Of a stretch of DNA of 45,849 nt, positions 9,401 through 17,831 are shown piece after piece. The position numbers and the translations under genes were made by a program. The stretch spans positions 1 to 45,849 of the forward strand of contig JABHXA010000017.1 of the NCBI GenBank assembly GCA_018657495.1. Reading direction: 5' to 3'. The notes under the pieces are model-generated. The model searched no databases. It saw only the letters and a list, made by a program, of their open reading frames with translations, and was not told where the DNA came from. The DNA is from Fidelibacterota bacterium. GTDB lineage: Bacteria; Fidelibacterota; Marinisomatia; SCGC-AAA003-L08; JACNLC01. The stretch's first letter is position 1; each line of letters starts with the position of its first letter.

Positions 9401-10601
9401 TACCGGCGTCATTATCCCGGCTTTCATCAATAAGGCCATCTAAATCGTTATCCAGATTATCGTAACCCTTGCCAGGACTTTCTAAAAAGGCAAATCCCAT
9501 AATCCCGGGGGTGGCACCGGCAAATCCCACACCATCAAAATCCCATGAATATGATAAATCAAGTTGATCGTCAAAATATCCAACTTCATCATCGGCATTT
9601 TCTGATCCGATGGCATTATCCACCCAGTATCCAAAGGAGGTCTCGGTGATATTATAATCAGAAATATTGGCAATATTATATTCCCAGAAAAGGGCATCTC
9701 TTACCAGAGGATTATTCCATTGGAAGGCTCTTGCTTCTACCCGGACACCCAATCCACCCCATGGTGCTCCTGCCTGAAATGATGCATCATGCTGGATAGT
9801 ATATCCCGATCGGGGATAATAGGCAAACTCAGTTGTTGGAACACAGGAATCATCGCAGTAAAAATTGCAGCTATCAACATTGGCATAGCTGTCAGTAGCC
9901 CCACAAAATTCGATTGTGTCAAAACCACCATATCTCCATTCATTTTGAAGGTATTCCTGATCCTGGGCATCATTTACAACAAAATAAGTTTCTAAGTCGG
10001 CGTAAGTAACACCTTTTCCGAAACGGCCATCCCAGAATCCAGCCCATTGTTTATTAATACCAGTAGAGGGCCATCCTTCAAGTGGCCAGGAATTGGGGTC
10101 ATCGCTCATAGCCGGATAATCCTGCCCTGGATTAAAATATCCAAATACTGGATAGAATGTCCAATCAACGCTGTTCAACTCATCATGATCTACTTCTTCC
10201 CTGTATTGTGTTTGCAGGAAATAAACTTCATGGACGTATTCAGCAAGGCTGATTGCTGTTGAATCATCAAGAACTAATGTATCCAGAGTTGCAGGATTCA
10301 AATCATCAAGGATATATGTTTTTCCGCCAATTAGCAAACCAATGCCATCAACCATGCGGGTTCCAGTTCCGTCATTTGGCCAGATGGAGACATCATTCAA
10401 GCCACCTGGTGCCCAGTTTGACAGTTGAGTTGTGTTTTTAAAATACAGTAAAACACGATTCCCATCCATGTGGGCCTCCCGAATGGCAGCAGGATCTGCT
10501 GCTAAATCATCTGGACCAACGTAAGCTTCCTGTGGAATAATCCATCCTGAGATAATCAGAATCGTACTAAGTATTAATGTGCTTTTTATTATATTTTTCA
10601 T
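6474..10601 (-). CDS. Large secreted protein with fibronectin-like domain and T9SS C-terminal sorting domain
   Basis: 1375 residues, function unknown. It has a signal peptide (MKNIIKSTLILSTILIISGW). A calcium-loop-like DNDLDGLIDE stretch lies near residue 385, and a fibronectin type III-like domain (PTAPTLTAEAGDGQVILTW, YKIYRS) lies at about 612-760. Two cysteine modules of the pattern C..C....-EC...EGCSW occur near 850-877 and 987-1015. The final roughly 95 residues (NPYVCTNV...TIHIYTVSGVLVD...VAAGMYIYHVKS...GKFAVIK) form a FlgD/T9SS type-A sorting domain. Gene order TonB receptor, this protein, PorV, with gaps of one base on both sides, makes a tight operon. Proteins of this build next to TonB receptors are likely surface partners of the receptor, possibly glycan binding; that role is inferred, as no catalytic domain was recognised. 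Confidence 0.75.
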   Translation of the reverse strand: MKNIIKSTLILSTILIISGWIIPQEAYVGPDDLAADPAAIREAHMDGNRVLLYFKNTTQLSNWAPGGLNDVSIWPNDGTGTRMVDGIGLLIGGKTYILDDLNPATLDTLVLDDSTAISLAEYVHEVYFLQTQYREEVDHDELNSVDWTFYPVFGYFNPGQDYPAMSDDPNSWPLEGWPSTGINKQWAGFWDGRFGKGVTYADLETYFVVNDAQDQEYLQNEWRYGGFDTIEFCGATDSYANVDSCNFYCDDSCVPTTEFAYYPRSGYTIQHDASFQAGAPWGGLGVRVEARAFQWNNPLVRDALFWEYNIANISDYNITETSFGYWVDNAIGSENADDEVGYFDDQLDLSYSWDFDGVGFAGATPGIMGFAFLESPGKGYDNLDNDLDGLIDESRDNDAGILICATCGIDDLDNFLSFYDLQESDLKEHWSGDEDQDWRDSYRDENGVCSQLWDDVGLDGIGPNDINYTEPDEGECNGRPDYVEGVGGEPNFAATDVSESDMIGLTTFQLFRIDSHAENNTTKWFKNDDVMWNMLSDTVRMQYTDVPSNLVELFASGTFELSQGKTERISMAELHSFDPITGSPGGQSQNAVALFELKRTVQTIYETDYRFAQPPTAPTLTAEAGDGQVILTWGNISEFSRDPFLPDSLQLDFEGYKIYRSTDKYLRDAQIITDGFGNPMFFQPIFQCDKEDGITGFADWAPVFGTSYYLGDDRGIQHSFIDTEVQNGRTYYYAIVAYDYGLEPDNNMTSGIPPSENNAVIELDENEYVLTTGPNVAIVVPMAASAGYVFPELEIEPSNLLGTGLIEASVFAPGALVDGGEYVVTFMNETDGENYVTASGIKVLKTLDDPIVWCESDISCDEYNSSSECFTEEGCSWDDQEQFGTLEAISAIFGYELNFTFADESTASGKYVSFADKLEILLKEPENNFCTKLNFDSNDNTSYVGNWYLTSALEFDNPECVGVSGVQNNDLDFSTQIWDDNTFNFVSYSCLAVSACDNITVENECVNSAGCTWEVETLELIYDEKPPTELENVHDYRNDNLVLEEVENEAGFLYDYWTLNTDQPVITDVFDGIQLTISGNVDTARIQSEYWETEANAGQGILFVNYNSRLSKIEPWDYEIIFTGIDGVYQSNVPYPANVTDENGIPILDVQNLYLNESFDFYIYNSTTQDTMAMLAYDSNNDGTFDLVGDKILVGRTGPYFYQGALVDNIWQQTNFTLSFFENPNDEVENYPEPGDKYAIIHARPFMESDSLWIYAQAPDTVSVSEHDLMMENIKVVPNPYVCTNVMEQAIFNTGYNQRRKLAFTHLPSKCTIHIYTVSGVLVDKIQVDNGMDEGSIHWDLQTNEGLEVAAGMYIYHVKSGITGKEKLGKFAVIK

Positions 10602-10602
10602 A

Positions 10603-13600
10603 TCAGATGTTTATTTCTAGTCCTATTTTGACTAAACGTGGTGTTGAATAAGAACTTGGATCCTGTCTGGAATCCTCAATGTTTGTAAAGTTGCTTCGAA
10701 AAGCAGCTCTCTCATAATCAAGTATTATTGCAGTATAAGCGCGACCGGTTTGACCATCTACACCGTATTCGTTTAACCTGTCAAATACATTATATATTGA
10801 AAAGGTGATTCTACCGGAGATTTGATTATTTAGTTTAATATTGTAGTACCCAGTCAAATCAACACTGTAATTTGATGGTTTGTAATCATTGTTTGGTAAA
10901 AGGTGAATACTTGCCAATGGATTTGTGGAAACAGGAGTGAAAGTATATGGAGTACCAGAATTGTAATAACCGGTTAGTGTGAGCCCATAATTATGAGTAT
11001 TATAACCGGCAGTTGCATTGAAAGTATGTCTTTGATCCCAGCTCATTGAGATCAATTTATTTACTGGATCGACCTGATCACCTTCGCGGTCGTATGACAT
11101 CGTCGGATTATCGGCATTCCCCCGTGTATATTGCAGGGTATAGTTAGTCATCAGGGTGAAATTATCTTTGCGGTAATCAAACTGCACCTCCATACCACGA
11201 ACATTTCCATAATCCTTATTAGTGTACAAACCATATTTCACTGTATTGTAGGTGGTAATTATCTTCGTACTGAGTAGCTCATAAATATCACGATAATAAA
11301 GGTTTACTTCAAATCCCATATTAAGATTCAATTTCTGCCATAAACCTATTTCATAGGTAATTGTTTTTTCTGCTTTAAGATTTGGATTACCAAGAATAGT
11401 TTCAAAGTCACCTGTTGGAATCAGCCAATCATAATTACTGTATATTGCATAAAGGGGCGGCATTTGAAAGAAATGTCCATAACTAAAATGAAGAACGGCA
11501 GCATCTCCGACCTGATATCCAATACCCAGTCTTGGGCTCCATTGATATTTAGCATCGGCAAAAACATAACGGGAGGTATCCGTATTATTGATCATATTTC
11601 TCGGATTTCGATAATCTGTTGGGACAAGTCGATTTGGATCAAAATAATCAAATCTTAAACCAAGATTGATCACCATTTCATCAAACTCCATCTTATCCTG
11701 TATATATCCAGATTTTTCATATGCTGAAGCATTGTATTCTTCTTTATAGGTACTGAGAATATCCTCTCCGGTGAAGATATATGGTGTGTATACCTCATCA
11801 GTAGTAGAACTATCGCGAATAGTATAATATCTATTTTTAATTCTATGCTTTAGATAGTCAAATCCCATTTTAATGCTGTGTTTATGTCCTGCCTGCCAGG
11901 TGAAATCAATCTTGGCATTATCATCAATGGTATTTCTTCTTGTATGTCCTTTATCCTGACCGCCAAGAAGGAAGCCTGATTCATTATTTGTATAATAATC
12001 ATATACATAGCGACTATCCTGCGGATCTTCGAAAATATATGATCCATGGTGATGATCTATGCGGGATAATTTTAAATCTACAAACATGGCTTCATTAATC
12101 ATATAATTTGTATGCCAGGTGTAGAAGTGACTTATATTAAAATTTGTTGATCTGGCATCAGGATTATATTTGTAATAATGGCTATACCAGTGTGATTCAT
12201 TATCATTAAGTGAGTACATAAGCGACATTCTGACGCTAGGCATCGGGAAGAAATTTAGTTTACCCATGAATGATCGATAGATAGCATTATTCATTGATGA
12301 GTATGATTCATTTTTTTCGCGGATAGAATATCCATCCGGGACAAATACTGCCTGCATAAATCCTTCGTAGGTTTCAGGGTCTGAACTAACTATTGCTTCG
12401 ACATATGAACAACCTAAAGCATCCCAGCCGCCAAGGCCAATAGTTACAAAACCAAATGTCCCAAACAAAAAATCTTCACAATTTAATTGGTCATCAGTAA
12501 GTTCAATAACTTCGCCATTGGCATCAAGACATGCACTAAACTGCAGTGTACACACTCCATATGAGGCGCAAACATCAGGATCAGTTATAGACTCTCCTGT
12601 TTGCCAGTTTAATATTTCGACACTATTTTCATCTGTACAATAATCTTCCATTACATGATCGCCTGAATGTTCAGAATACCAGGCTTCCGGAACGTCAGCT
12701 GAAAAATCACTTGAATCTGCTACATTAAAATAATTTACACCATTTAAATGATTGAGATTCTCCTGCTGTCTGTAATTCATAAAAAAGTAGACTTTATCTT
12801 TCACAACAGGTCCACTTAACTGCACTTTAAGATCTTTATTTGAGTTGAGCTCAGGCTGATCAATACCCAGGAATATGTCGTTATGAGGTGTGACATAATT
12901 GGCATAATTTGAAGAGATTGATCCTTCAATTTTATTTGAACCAATTTTTGTTATTTGATTTACCACACCACTCATGGCTTTCCCATATTCAGCATTAAAC
13001 GTTCCAGTAATAATCTCGAGATCTCGGATGGAGCCCGGTTCCAGGTTCACCAATGATGATGTCCCACCAAATCCTTCATCTACTTTTACGCCATCTATGA
13101 GATATGTTACTTCAGTACTTCGTCCACCGCGAAAACTTCCGGCTACAACACCTGCCTGCATGTTGATTATAGCGCCAACATCTTCAACAGGTAATAAATC
13201 TATTTCGTCTGATGAAATGTTTTTAATTGTGGCGGTTTGATCTTTTTTTACCGATATTTTATCAGCGTGAACAACAATGGTTGCCCCTTCAATAACAGCT
13301 TGGTTCAATTTGATATCTAGAGGAGATGTCCGGTTGACGGATACCCTTACCCCTTCAACGGTCATAGATTCATAACCAATAACCATGACTTTCACCTCAT
13401 AGGATCCAGGCGGGATATTAATTATGAAAAAATTGCCGTCAATATCGGCAGCAGTTCCGATACTTGTACCTGATAACATGACATTGGCACCTATGAGAGG
13501 TTCTCCAGATTTTGCATCCGCTACCTTACCTGAAATTTTTCCCGTTGTCTGTGTTAGTACAATAGTCGAAAGAAAGATGGTACTAATTACACGTAAAAAT

Positions 13601-13611
13601 ATTCTAAACAT
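10603..13611 (-). CDS. TonB-dependent outer-membrane receptor with carboxypeptidase-regulatory-like domain
   Basis: 1002 residues with a signal peptide (1-23) and a good AGGGAA ribosome-binding site. Residues about 24-105 (GKISGKVADAKSGEPLIGANV...GTAADIDGNFFI) form the carboxypeptidase-regulatory-like domain. About 120-222 is the plug (LLPVEDVGAIINMQAGVV, FRGGRSTEVTYLIDGVKVDE). The remainder is a 22-strand-type barrel ending RLVKIGLEINI. A loop at 325-401 holds six cysteines (C325, C349, C354, C361, C378, C401), suggesting a disulphide-stabilised extracellular cap. The protein would import oligosaccharides across the outer membrane using TonB energy. It is SusC-like in layout, but no SusD gene neighbours it. 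The downstream T9SS protein begins one base after its stop. Glycan specificity is inferred from the neighbouring glucanases. Confidence 0.88.
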   Translation of the reverse strand: MFRIFLRVISTIFLSTIVLTQTTGKISGKVADAKSGEPLIGANVMLSGTSIGTAADIDGNFFIINIPPGSYEVKVMVIGYESMTVEGVRVSVNRTSPLDIKLNQAVIEGATIVVHADKISVKKDQTATIKNISSDEIDLLPVEDVGAIINMQAGVVAGSFRGGRSTEVTYLIDGVKVDEGFGGTSSLVNLEPGSIRDLEIITGTFNAEYGKAMSGVVNQITKIGSNKIEGSISSNYANYVTPHNDIFLGIDQPELNSNKDLKVQLSGPVVKDKVYFFMNYRQQENLNHLNGVNYFNVADSSDFSADVPEAWYSEHSGDHVMEDYCTDENSVEILNWQTGESITDPDVCASYGVCTLQFSACLDANGEVIELTDDQLNCEDFLFGTFGFVTIGLGGWDALGCSYVEAIVSSDPETYEGFMQAVFVPDGYSIREKNESYSSMNNAIYRSFMGKLNFFPMPSVRMSLMYSLNDNESHWYSHYYKYNPDARSTNFNISHFYTWHTNYMINEAMFVDLKLSRIDHHHGSYIFEDPQDSRYVYDYYTNNESGFLLGGQDKGHTRRNTIDDNAKIDFTWQAGHKHSIKMGFDYLKHRIKNRYYTIRDSSTTDEVYTPYIFTGEDILSTYKEEYNASAYEKSGYIQDKMEFDEMVINLGLRFDYFDPNRLVPTDYRNPRNMINNTDTSRYVFADAKYQWSPRLGIGYQVGDAAVLHFSYGHFFQMPPLYAIYSNYDWLIPTGDFETILGNPNLKAEKTITYEIGLWQKLNLNMGFEVNLYYRDIYELLSTKIITTYNTVKYGLYTNKDYGNVRGMEVQFDYRKDNFTLMTNYTLQYTRGNADNPTMSYDREGDQVDPVNKLISMSWDQRHTFNATAGYNTHNYGLTLTGYYNSGTPYTFTPVSTNPLASIHLLPNNDYKPSNYSVDLTGYYNIKLNNQISGRITFSIYNVFDRLNEYGVDGQTGRAYTAIILDYERAAFRSNFTNIEDSRQDPSSYSTPRLVKIGLEINI

Positions 13612-13630
13612 TGTTTCCCTATTTGCAATC

Positions 13631-13644
13631 CAATTATATAATTG
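13631..13644. promoter_or_regulatory. 14-base perfect palindrome upstream of the TonB receptor
   Basis: CAATTATATAATTG is a perfect palindrome 20 bases upstream of the receptor ATG (13611), in the short gap after the terminator of the preceding gene. It could be an operator for the receptor operon. It is AT-rich, so chance is a real alternative. Confidence 0.3.
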
Positions 13645-13661
13645 TTTTATTTTTGATTAAA

Positions 13662-13703
13662 AAAAGAGGAAAGCCATTTAGCTTTTAACGACTTTCCTCT
13701 TTT
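13662..13703 (-). terminator. Rho-independent terminator after the multi-module binding protein
   Basis: A 12-base perfect stem (AAAAGAGGAAAG at 13662-13673 with CTTTCCTCTTTT at 13692-13703) has an 18-base loop. Read on the minus strand it runs into a T-rich tail. It starts 27 bases past the stop of the 13730-17374 gene and separates that gene's transcript from the TonB receptor operon. Confidence 0.8.
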
Positions 13704-13729
13704 GATTTAATGAACTTATTTCAGGTTAT

Positions 13730-16700
13730 TTATTTCAATAACATGATCTTCTGGTTAGAAATTCCACCAGCATATTCGATCTGCACAAAGTACAAACCTG
13801 AGGATAAAGTGGCACCGAGATTGTCTGTACCATTCCAGAGAACAGAATAAACACCTGCTTCTGTGTAACCGTTGATCAGTGTATTAACATTTCTACCAAG
13901 AACATCATAGATTTCCAATTTTACCATTCCGTCAACTGGCATAACATATTCAATTGTTGTGCTGGCATTAAATGGATTCGGATAGTTCGACAGTAAATGA
14001 TAATCTGTTACGGTTGTTACGTCCACATAATGATTTCCTGAAGCAGCAAGAACCTCAACAACTTCAAATTCGCCGGTACTGGTAAATAGTTCTTTACCAG
14101 GACGAAGAATTACCACAGTTGTTTGATTCACAGTAGTGTTGTACTCAGCAAGATATGCATCATCCGGCATAGAAATAGTAAAATCAGCATCGTGACTCAG
14201 AACCATTTGTACACCGCCGATATATCCATTAGCAACAATATCCACACCATTTTCACTATTTATCAGTACTGCTTTATAGGCTTCTTCACCGTCGGGACGG
14301 GTTGAGAGTATCCAGTCAATAATCATCACAAGATCAAGTACATCAACAGCACCTGACTCATCAACATCACCATGACATGTAGCATAATCAACCTCTAATT
14401 CAGATGTCCCGAGTATAACGGCCACAATAGCTACAACATCAAGTACATCAACATTTCCTTCACCAGTCATATCGCCATCGCCGCAGGTCATACAGGCTTC
14501 ACAGCTGGCCCAGCATACAACATCAAGCATCATATCGGTTTCAGCTACATCAACCCAACGATCAAGGTATTGACCTTCGCCGCAAGCTTCGGGTACTTCT
14601 TCCCAGTTTCCTTCCCAACCATAAGATGGTTGAGTTCGGTATTTGAAGTTCTGATGTGTTCCAGCGAGTAAGGATAATGTTTTGGTGAAGATCTCATCAC
14701 CATCATCATCTGACATTAACCAACCCATAGAAGCAACACCAGGATCTTCAGATCCAATAGTACCACCGGCAAGATAAACACCTTCTGAAGTATCTACACC
14801 AATCATATCTACCTGGAAAGTCACATCAACATAATTTGGTTCAACATCTGGACATTCTTCACAAGTGGCCCAGCAAACTTCATCAAGGACAACATCATCA
14901 ACAACATCAACATAACGATTGATGAAGTTACATTCGCCGTTTTCACCTGTACATTCAGCAAGGATGAGGCATTCTGGAGCCTCTGCTTCTGTCATAGACC
15001 AATCTGGGAATTCTGTTGTTGACCATTCGTAACCGGCAAATTTGTATTCATAGTTGCCAGGCTCAAGTTCAAGAGTTACAGTATATACCATATCACCGTC
15101 TGAATCATCCATAGGAATACCAGGCCACCAACCAGCAAAACTACCCTGTAGGGCAATTGTATGATTAGCTGCCAAATCAGGATTCTGAGAGAGATCAACC
15201 TGGAATGTTACTTCAGGCACCGTTTCTACAATGTCGCATGTGCTCCAATAGACACCGTCAAGTTCAACAGCTTCAGTTACTTCTACGGAACGGTTGATGA
15301 ATTGACATTCACCATTTTCACCGGTACAACCGGCAAGGACGAGACATTCAGGAGCATTTTCTTCTGTTAGACTCCAATCTTCAAATTCAGTAGTAGACCA
15401 TTCATAACCGGCAAATTTATATTCATAATAGCCAGCTTCAAGTGGGACGGTAACTTCGTAGTACAGGTCTCCATCATCGTCATTCATGACAATACCAGGC
15501 CACCAACCACCAAAATCACTTTGTAGGGCAATTGTATTATTAGCGGCAATTTCTGGGTTCAGAGAAAGATCAACACCAAAGGTTACCAATGGGGTTGCAA
15601 TATATTCATATGTGTCGCATCCTGCCCAGTATACTACGTCTAGTGCTTGATCTTCAGCTGCCGTTGTTAGTAGTCTGTTTGTACAGGTGCCATATTGGCA
15701 TTCAACGGTGGATGTTGTTCCAGGACATGGTGGTTCGCCAACAGGGTATAAAGCATCAGGAAATTCTGAAATAGACCACTCATAACCAGCAAATTTATAT
15801 TCATAGTCGGTTTCTGCACCTAAGCATAGTGTGGTTGTGTAGACATAGTCTCCTAGATCTTCCATAACATCACCAGGCCACCAGCCATTAAATTCACCCA
15901 TAAGGGCAACTGTATTTGCTTCAGCAACTTCTGGATTCAAAGATAAATCAACATAGAATGTAACGGCAACCTGCTCTTCTAAACATTCACCTACATTAGG
16001 ATCAGGACATTCCCCGCATGTTCCATCTACACATTGTGCAAAACATGTGTTTACAACCATATCTTCTTCACCCACATCAATATGTCTATCGCTCCAGGGT
16101 TCAGTGGCACAGTCTTGTCCGGCGATGCTTTCTTTGCATGACCAGTCACCGCAGGCACCATTTGTAAAGGTATAATCGGTTCCTGTATTCGGTAACATCT
16201 GAACAGTAATAGAGTAAATGCCATCACTGTCGGGATCTGTCATTGGGTTGTCACCAGGATTTCCGAAAGTATCACCCCCTGCAAGAAATGGATCAACACC
16301 TTCACCTTCGCAACTAAAGTCAACGTTGAATGTAACATTAACAAAATCACCATCATAATAGCAGGAGCCATCATCAATGTTTGCATCAGGATTGTAATTC
16401 ATTGCTTCAGGGTCAGTGCAGCCTGAAATATACAGTGTGCCTGTTGCATTGAGATTCATAAAATCCCAGTAGACAGAACCATCGGCATTAGCAAGCTGAT
16501 TATAGTTAATGGCTACTTCTACATTTGTGGCACCTTCAGGAGCAACACCTGTGACAGATAATTCTGTCCATACATCGGGTACCGAAAGGGCTGTAAACAT
16601 TTCTGATAAGTCCTGACCCAGATCACCAGCATCATTTGACCAATTCAGTGAAAGATAAGCTGAGTTATCGCCGCCAATCTGATCATCAGGGTGTGAAAAT

Positions 16701-17374
16701 ACAAAACCGGAGAATGATAGCTCATTGCCAGCATCAAGGGCAAAACTTTGGCTGAATACATTGAGAGGAGAACCATCATATCTACCCCATGTTTTTAGTC
16801 CATATTCTCCATCTAATGCTTCAAAAATATCATCACTAGTGTGAACGAGAGCACCAGTCATATCGACAACATAACTGCCATTGTGTTCACCACCCCAGCC
16901 ATTGAGGTCATCCTCAAAACTGGCATTGGTAAGTGCACCGCCTGGAAGCGCAACACATGCGTCACATGAAGCCCAGCATACTGGATCCAATACTTCATCT
17001 TCTGCACCTACATTAATGAATCGATTGATAAACTGGCATTCACCATTTTCACCAGAACAGTTTTCCAATGCGATGCATGGACCAGCTTCGGCTTCAGTCA
17101 TGCTCCAATCTGCAAATTCAGTATCGGACCATTCGTAACCGGCAAATTTGTACTCATAGTAACCCGGTTCTAAATCTACTGTTGTGGAAAAAACCAGGTC
17201 TCCATCGTCATCATTCATGACAATACCTGGCCACCAGCCGGCAAAATCTGCCTGCAATGAAATGGTGTTGCTTCCTGCAATTGCACCATCGTTGGACATA
17301 TCAACATTAAATGTGACCTGTACCGCAAAGGTGAAACTGAGTAAAACAATTAATGATAAAAATTTCTTAATCAT
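13730..17374 (-). CDS. Secreted multi-module glycan-binding protein with dockerin and T9SS sorting domain
   Basis: 1214 residues, signal peptide 1-17, AGGAG ribosome-binding site. Six beta-sandwich modules occur: M1 18-140, M2 344-450, M3 468-590, M4 595-716, M5 719-841, M6 848-961. M1, M3, M4 and M5 share F-x-G-W-W-P-G and YEYKFAGYEWS with a final cysteine pair. They resemble CBM20/CBM48-type starch-binding folds but may bind beta-glucan here. A CBM4/9-like domain lies at 146-312 and a GCTDP..NY..DGSC cysteine motif at 318-341. Then follow a dockerin-like pair of calcium loops (964-1024), an unassigned beta domain (about 1030-1115, possibly cohesin-like) and a YPNPFN sorting domain (1124-1214). 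No enzyme signature was seen. The likely role is surface capture of glucan, replacing SusD/SGBP proteins. It is divergent from the LacI gene across a shared regulatory gap. Confidence 0.8.
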   Translation of the reverse strand: MIKKFLSLIVLLSFTFAVQVTFNVDMSNDGAIAGSNTISLQADFAGWWPGIVMNDDDGDLVFSTTVDLEPGYYEYKFAGYEWSDTEFADWSMTEAEAGPCIALENCSGENGECQFINRFINVGAEDEVLDPVCWASCDACVALPGGALTNASFEDDLNGWGGEHNGSYVVDMTGALVHTSDDIFEALDGEYGLKTWGRYDGSPLNVFSQSFALDAGNELSFSGFVFSHPDDQIGGDNSAYLSLNWSNDAGDLGQDLSEMFTALSVPDVWTELSVTGVAPEGATNVEVAINYNQLANADGSVYWDFMNLNATGTLYISGCTDPEAMNYNPDANIDDGSCYYDGDFVNVTFNVDFSCEGEGVDPFLAGGDTFGNPGDNPMTDPDSDGIYSITVQMLPNTGTDYTFTNGACGDWSCKESIAGQDCATEPWSDRHIDVGEEDMVVNTCFAQCVDGTCGECPDPNVGECLEEQVAVTFYVDLSLNPEVAEANTVALMGEFNGWWPGDVMEDLGDYVYTTTLCLGAETDYEYKFAGYEWSISEFPDALYPVGEPPCPGTTSTVECQYGTCTNRLLTTAAEDQALDVVYWAGCDTYEYIATPLVTFGVDLSLNPEIAANNTIALQSDFGGWWPGIVMNDDDGDLYYEVTVPLEAGYYEYKFAGYEWSTTEFEDWSLTEENAPECLVLAGCTGENGECQFINRSVEVTEAVELDGVYWSTCDIVETVPEVTFQVDLSQNPDLAANHTIALQGSFAGWWPGIPMDDSDGDMVYTVTLELEPGNYEYKFAGYEWSTTEFPDWSMTEAEAPECLILAECTGENGECNFINRYVDVVDDVVLDEVCWATCEECPDVEPNYVDVTFQVDMIGVDTSEGVYLAGGTIGSEDPGVASMGWLMSDDDGDEIFTKTLSLLAGTHQNFKYRTQPSYGWEGNWEEVPEACGEGQYLDRWVDVAETDMMLDVVCWASCEACMTCGDGDMTGEGNVDVLDVVAIVAVILGTSELEVDYATCHGDVDESGAVDVLDLVMIIDWILSTRPDGEEAYKAVLINSENGVDIVANGYIGGVQMVLSHDADFTISMPDDAYLAEYNTTVNQTTVVILRPGKELFTSTGEFEVVEVLAASGNHYVDVTTVTDYHLLSNYPNPFNASTTIEYVMPVDGMVKLEIYDVLGRNVNTLINGYTEAGVYSVLWNGTDNLGATLSSGLYFVQIEYAGGISNQKIMLLK
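14852..15973 (-). repeat. Three tandem copies of a roughly 370-base module (M3-M5), with a fourth copy at 16955-17323
   Basis: Within the binding-protein gene, M3 (15605-15973), M4 (15227-15592) and M5 (14852-15220) are repeats of one module, and M1 (16955-17323) is a separated copy. Stretches such as AACCGGCAAATTTGTA recur nearly unchanged in DNA (near 15031 and 17138, with a close variant near 15405). This points to fairly recent duplication or gene conversion. M3 is the most diverged, having replaced the GENGEC block with a different cysteine pattern. Confidence 0.8.
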
Positions 17375-17668
17375 GCCTATCTCCTACTTATTGATTGTGT
17401 TAATAATTACCAATGATCAGAAACAATTGTGAAATGGACTTCTAATCAGACGTTTGTTGTTTCGAATATAAATTTCTTGAAAATCTTTTAGATTCAATAT
17501 AAAACATTATTCGTTTTGATCTTTTATTAGTAACTCCCGCAAAATAAACCAACAATTCAGAAATATGATATAAATGTTAAACTTATAACACACCATATTA
17601 TCCTATTACTTGAATTGTTTGGTTAAATTGCACCGCAGAAATTTAAAATACTTCAAACGAACCATGCA

Positions 17669-17698
17669 AATATTTTTCACTGATGTGAATATTTTTCA
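17669..17698. promoter_or_regulatory. Direct repeat AATATTTTTCA x2 with internal dyad TTCACTGATGTGAA
   Basis: AATATTTTTCA occurs at 17669-17679 and again at 17688-17698, spaced 19 bases apart. The junction between them forms the inverted repeat TTCAC-TGAT-GTGAA (17676-17689). Dyads of about 14 bases suit LacI-family dimers, so this is the best operator candidate near the binding-protein promoter. It has not been compared with any known site. Confidence 0.35.
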
Positions 17699-17792
17699 TT
17701 ATTTATGCAATTTATTTTCATAATATCTTAAATTTGTATTAATTTTCCATATTCAAAACAGGTTAAATAGTAAGCTGTTTCTGTTATGAACT

Positions 17793-17804
17793 ATACTTAA
17801 GTAT
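17793..17804. promoter_or_regulatory. 12-base perfect palindrome ATACTTAAGTAT before the LacI gene
   Basis: A perfect palindrome whose end lies 27 bases ahead of the LacI start codon. Its position suits an autoregulatory operator overlapping the promoter. Symmetry does not extend past 12 bases, so chance cannot be ruled out. Confidence 0.35.
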
Positions 17805-17831
17805 CTAAATTTATATAGGTTTAATTTTAAT

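Larger units (their letters stand above)
17375..17831. promoter_or_regulatory. Divergent regulatory region between binding-protein gene and LacI gene
   Basis: This 457-base gap has no credible ORF and is very AT-rich. It must hold the start signals of the left-going binding-protein gene and of the right-going LacI/glucanase gene train. It contains a direct repeat with an internal dyad and a perfect palindrome (listed separately), plus a spaced inverted pair GAAACAA/TTGTTTC (17420-17426 and 17457-17463). I could not assign -10/-35 boxes with confidence. Confidence 0.6.

Noticed and set aside
10603..13611. Calling the receptor SusC with a SusD partner
   Set aside because: The domain layout is SusC-like, but neither neighbour shows SusD/RagB features (TPR-like helical lipoprotein). 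The downstream gene is a beta-rich T9SS-tailed protein.
14852..17323. Repeated DNA as a mobile element or CRISPR
   Set aside because: The repeats are in-frame copies of a protein module of about 370 bases with no spacers, terminal inverted repeats or transposase.
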